The notes under the pieces were generated by a model. It was not told where the DNA came from, did no database searches, and worked only from the letters and a program-made list of their open reading frames with translations. The translations under genes and the position numbers were made by a program. Shown here piece after piece: positions 5,249 to 7,368 of a DNA stretch of 7,368 nt (position 1 is its first letter; each line of letters begins with the position of its first letter). Source of the DNA: Modestobacter sp. (GTDB lineage: Bacteria > Actinomycetota > Actinomycetes > Mycobacteriales > Geodermatophilaceae); NCBI GenBank assembly GCA_025966175.1, contig JAOPVN010000311.1, positions 1-7,368 on the forward strand, given 5' to 3'.

Positions 5249-5597
5249 GCCGAGGTTCGACCTCCCGGGGACGCCGGTGTTCGACGGGCAGACCGCCCGG
5301 CGCGGCCTCCGGATGAACAAGCTGTTCATGAGCCTGCGCTTCCCCGAGAACCGGGAGCGCTTCCTGGCCGACGAGGCGGCCTACTGCCAGGCGTACGGGC
5401 TCCCTCCCGAGCAGCAGCAGGCGGTCCTCGACCGGGACTGGCAGGCGATGATCGACCTCGGCGGCAGCATCTTCTACGTCTACAAGCTGGCGATGATGGA
5501 CGGCCGGTCGATGCAGTACCTCGGGGGCGTCTTCACCGGGATGACCGAGGCGGAGTTCGTGGCGGCGATGCGAGCGGGAGGACGGCGGGATGGCTGA
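5241..5597 (+). CDS. ligA: Extradiol ring-cleavage dioxygenase alpha subunit, LigA-like
   Basis: This 118-residue protein aligns along its length with the small subunit of protocatechuate 4,5-dioxygenase. It has the FDLPGTPVFDG opening, then MNKLFMSLRFPENRERFLADE, YGLPPEQQQAVLDRDWQAM, IDLGGSIFYVYKLAMMDGRS and the C-terminal GMTEAEFVAAMRAGGR. In LigAB the alpha subunit is all-helical and caps the active site of the beta subunit, contributing to substrate selection. It is a little shorter than the Sphingobium protein (139 residues as I recall). The stop overlaps the beta-subunit ATG by 8 nt, which favours equal synthesis of the two subunits. The segment IFYVYKLAMMDG differs from the LigA pattern I recall there (about IYFLAKIGATDG), so the preferred catechol may differ from protocatechuate. 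Family is firm; the symbol is by homology only. Confidence 0.9.
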   Translation: MTEPRFDLPGTPVFDGQTARRGLRMNKLFMSLRFPENRERFLADEAAYCQAYGLPPEQQQAVLDRDWQAMIDLGGSIFYVYKLAMMDGRSMQYLGGVFTGMTEAEFVAAMRAGGRRDG

Positions 5598-6447
5598 GGT
5601 GATCTGGGGCCTGGCGACCTCGCACGTGCCCTCGATCGGCGCGGCGATGGACGGCGGCAGGACCGAGGACCCGAACTGGAAGGCGTTGTTCGACGGCTAC
5701 CGGCCGGCGCGCGACTGGCTGGCCGGGCACCCGCCGGACGTGGCGATCGTGATCTACAACGACCACGCGAACGGCATCGACCTGGACATCGTGCCGACCT
5801 TCGGGATCGGCACCGCCGAGCGCTACGAGGTGGCCGACGAGGGTTTCGGCCGGCGCCCGGTGCCCGATGTCGTCGGGGATCCGGAGCTGTCCCTGCACCT
5901 GCTCGAGCACCTGGTCGACGACGGCTTCGACCTCACCGTCTTCCAGGAGCTCGACGTCGACCACGGGCTGACGGTGCCGCTGTCGGTCTGGACGCCGGAC
6001 CCGGGCGGGGCCTGGCCGTGCCCGGTGATCCCGCTGTTGGTCAACGTCATCCAGTACCCGCAGCCCACCGCCGCGCGGTGCTACGCGCTGGGCCAGGCCA
6101 TCGGCCGGGCGCTCGCGAGCTACGACCAGGAGGTGACGGTCGGCATCCTGGGTACCGGCGGGATGTCGCACCAGCTGGCCGGCGCCCGCGCGGGCTTCAT
6201 CAACCCGGAGTTCGACGCCATGTGGCTCGAGGCGATCGAGACGGACCCCGCGAAGCTCGCCGCGCTGACCCGCGAGGAGCTGATCCGGCTGGCCGGCTCG
6301 GAGGGCATCGAGCTGATCATGTGGCTGATCATGCGGGGGGCGATGAACGACCGCATCGCACGGGTGCACGAGACCTACTTCGTCCCCGCGTCGAACACCG
6401 CAGCGGCGCTGGCGCTCTTCGACAACCGGGCGCCCGCGCTGCGCTGA
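5590..6447 (+). CDS. ligB: Class III extradiol dioxygenase beta (catalytic) subunit, LigB-like
   Basis: This 285-residue protein is the Fe(II)-binding subunit of a protocatechuate 4,5-dioxygenase-type enzyme, which opens a catechol-type ring next to a hydroxyl using O2. Candidate iron ligands fit the LigB scheme: His12 in ATSHVPSIG, His59 in YNDHANGID, and Glu241 in EGIELIMWLI. The expected catalytic base is His194 in GTGGMSHQL. Other family blocks are the ELDVDHGLTVPLSVW and PLLVNVIQYPQPTAARCYALG segments. The ATG follows GGGAGGA (5576-5582) and overlaps the alpha-subunit stop. It is the last gene of the operon. Substrate could be protocatechuate, gallate or an O-methylated relative. The enzymes for the next steps (semialdehyde dehydrogenase LigC, lactonase LigI or hydratase LigJ types) are not in the window. 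Family and catalytic residues are confident; substrate is not. Confidence 0.93.
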   Translation: MAEVIWGLATSHVPSIGAAMDGGRTEDPNWKALFDGYRPARDWLAGHPPDVAIVIYNDHANGIDLDIVPTFGIGTAERYEVADEGFGRRPVPDVVGDPELSLHLLEHLVDDGFDLTVFQELDVDHGLTVPLSVWTPDPGGAWPCPVIPLLVNVIQYPQPTAARCYALGQAIGRALASYDQEVTVGILGTGGMSHQLAGARAGFINPEFDAMWLEAIETDPAKLAALTREELIRLAGSEGIELIMWLIMRGAMNDRIARVHETYFVPASNTAAALALFDNRAPALR

Positions 6448-6496
6448 CCGACAGGTGCCGGTGGGCGGGGACGGCCGCGCACGGCAGGATGACGGG

Positions 6497-7368
6497 GTGA
6501 CCCGCGCGCCGTACCTCTCCGCCCGGCTGCAGGGCTTCGGGACGACGGTCTTCGCCGAGATGAGCGCCCTCGCGGTGGCCACCGGCTCGATCAACCTGGG
6601 GCAGGGCTTCCCCGACGAACCGGGGCCGCCGGAGGTGCTCGACGTCGCCCGGGCGGCGATCGGCACCGAGTACGACCAGTACCCGCCCGGCGCGGGCCAG
6701 CCCGACCTGCGCGCGGCCGTCGCCGAGCACCAGCAGCGCTTCCGCGGGCTGACCTACGACCCGGCCGACGAGGTGCTGGTGACCGCGGGGGCGACCGAGG
6801 CGCTGACCGCCGCGCTGATCGCCCTGCTCGAACCCGGCGACGAGGTCGTGCTCTTCGAGCCGATGTACGACAGCTACGCCGCGGCGGTCGCGATGGCCGG
6901 CGGCGTGCTGCGGCCGGTGCCGCTGCGACCGCCGCCCGCCGTCGCCGGTGAGGTCACCGACGCCCCGTGGACCTTCGACGAGGCCGAGCTGCGCGCGGCG
7001 GTGACCCCGCGGGCCCGGCTGCTGCTGCTCAACACCCCGCACAACCCGACCGGCAAGGTCTTCACCCGCGCCGAGCTGGCGGTGCTCGCCGACGTCGCCG
7101 AGCTCGGCGACCTGGTCGTGCTCACCGACGAGGTCTACGAGCACCTGGTCTTCGCCGGCGCCGAGCACGTCTCGCCGGCGACCCTGCCCGGCATGCGCGA
7201 GCGCACCCTGGTGGTCGGCAGCGGCGGGAAGACGTTCAACACCACCGGCTGGAAGATCGGCTGGATCTGCGGGCCGGCGCCGCTGGTGTCCGCCGTCCGC
7301 ACCGCCAAGCAGTTCCTCACCTACGTCAACGGCGGGCCGTTCCAGCCGGCGATCGCCGCCGGGCTGCG
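6497..7368 (+). CDS. PLP-dependent class I/II aminotransferase, DapC-like (runs off right edge)
   Basis: From the GTG at 6497, 290 codons are present and the frame is still open at the edge. The start VTRAPYLSARLQGFG and the following TTVFAEMSALA, INLGQGFPDE and YPPGAGQPDLR blocks match actinobacterial aminotransferases annotated as N-succinyldiaminopimelate aminotransferase (Rv0858c type) or kynurenine/methionine aminotransferases. PLP contacts are visible: NTPHNPTG (Asn183), Asp211 and Tyr214 in TDEVYEHL, and the Schiff-base Lys245 in GSGGKTFNTTGWKIGW. Full-length relatives have about 390-400 residues, so about a quarter is missing. A weak AGGA (6486-6489) precedes the start. It lies 49 nt after the dioxygenase gene with no coupling, and its likely role in lysine or amino-acid metabolism sets it apart from the catabolic operon. 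It could still be partly co-transcribed. Confidence 0.88.
   Translation, partial: MTRAPYLSARLQGFGTTVFAEMSALAVATGSINLGQGFPDEPGPPEVLDVARAAIGTEYDQYPPGAGQPDLRAAVAEHQQRFRGLTYDPADEVLVTAGATEALTAALIALLEPGDEVVLFEPMYDSYAAAVAMAGGVLRPVPLRPPPAVAGEVTDAPWTFDEAELRAAVTPRARLLLLNTPHNPTGKVFTRAELAVLADVAELGDLVVLTDEVYEHLVFAGAEHVSPATLPGMRERTLVVGSGGKTFNTTGWKIGWICGPAPLVSAVRTAKQFLTYVNGGPFQPAIAAGL

Noticed and set aside
6448..6496. Possible terminator between the dioxygenase and aminotransferase genes
   Set aside because: Only a very weak ACCG/CGGT pairing is present in 49 nt and no stable stem was found.
6489..6500. A tiny ATG-ACG-GGG-TGA frame before the aminotransferase
   Set aside because: Three codons overlapping the GTG start; most likely chance, with no sign of a leader peptide.
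7321..7328. CTACGTCA, the reverse complement of the TGACGTAG core of the dyad
   Set aside because: It lies inside the aminotransferase gene, where it encodes conserved TYVNGG residues, and lacks the CGCGAC arm.

Overview
The window comes from a high-GC actinobacterium. G/C dominates third codon positions, several starts are GTG or TTG, genes are packed with ATGA/GTGA overlaps, and the terminal aminotransferase is of the actinobacterial DapC type. A soil group such as Geodermatophilaceae or a relative would fit, but the family is a guess.

Layout. (1) 1-287, minus strand: N-terminal fifth of an aldehyde dehydrogenase that runs off the left edge. (2) 288-571: divergent intergenic region with a 17-18 bp imperfect dyad at 418-435. 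(3) 572-2793, plus strand: a cytoplasmic PAS-GAF histidine kinase and a NarL/LuxR-type response regulator, overlapping by ATGA. (4) 2794-2961: intergenic region with a small GC hairpin, a second copy of the dyad at 2817-2834 and a possible -10. (5) 2962-6447, plus strand: a tight six-gene catabolic operon encoding a VanA-like Rieske oxygenase, an alpha/beta hydrolase, a muconolactone-isomerase-like protein, a 62-residue unknown protein with a CWC motif, and both subunits of a LigAB-type class III extradiol dioxygenase. (6) 6497 to the right edge, plus strand: a partial class I aminotransferase, probably a housekeeping neighbour.

How the genes may work together (inference). The kinase would sense an aromatic compound or related signal in the cytoplasm and phosphorylate the regulator. 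The regulator would bind the CGCGAC-N3-TGACGTAGC element in front of its own operon (and of the divergent aldehyde dehydrogenase) and in front of the Rieske operon. The operon would then remove a methyl group from, or hydroxylate, an aromatic acid (Rieske enzyme), possibly after ester hydrolysis or aldehyde oxidation, and open the resulting catechol-type ring next to a hydroxyl (LigAB). A vanillin/vanillate/protocatechuate-like route is the simplest reading.

The unusual points are the muconolactone-isomerase-like protein and the unknown CWC protein inside a 4,5-cleavage operon, the absence of a Rieske reductase, a perfect 34-nt palindrome inside the 3' end of the Rieske gene, and the shared operator-like element. 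Together these suggest an uncharacterised, self-contained regulon for a plant- or lignin-derived aromatic. The actual substrate cannot be read from sequence.
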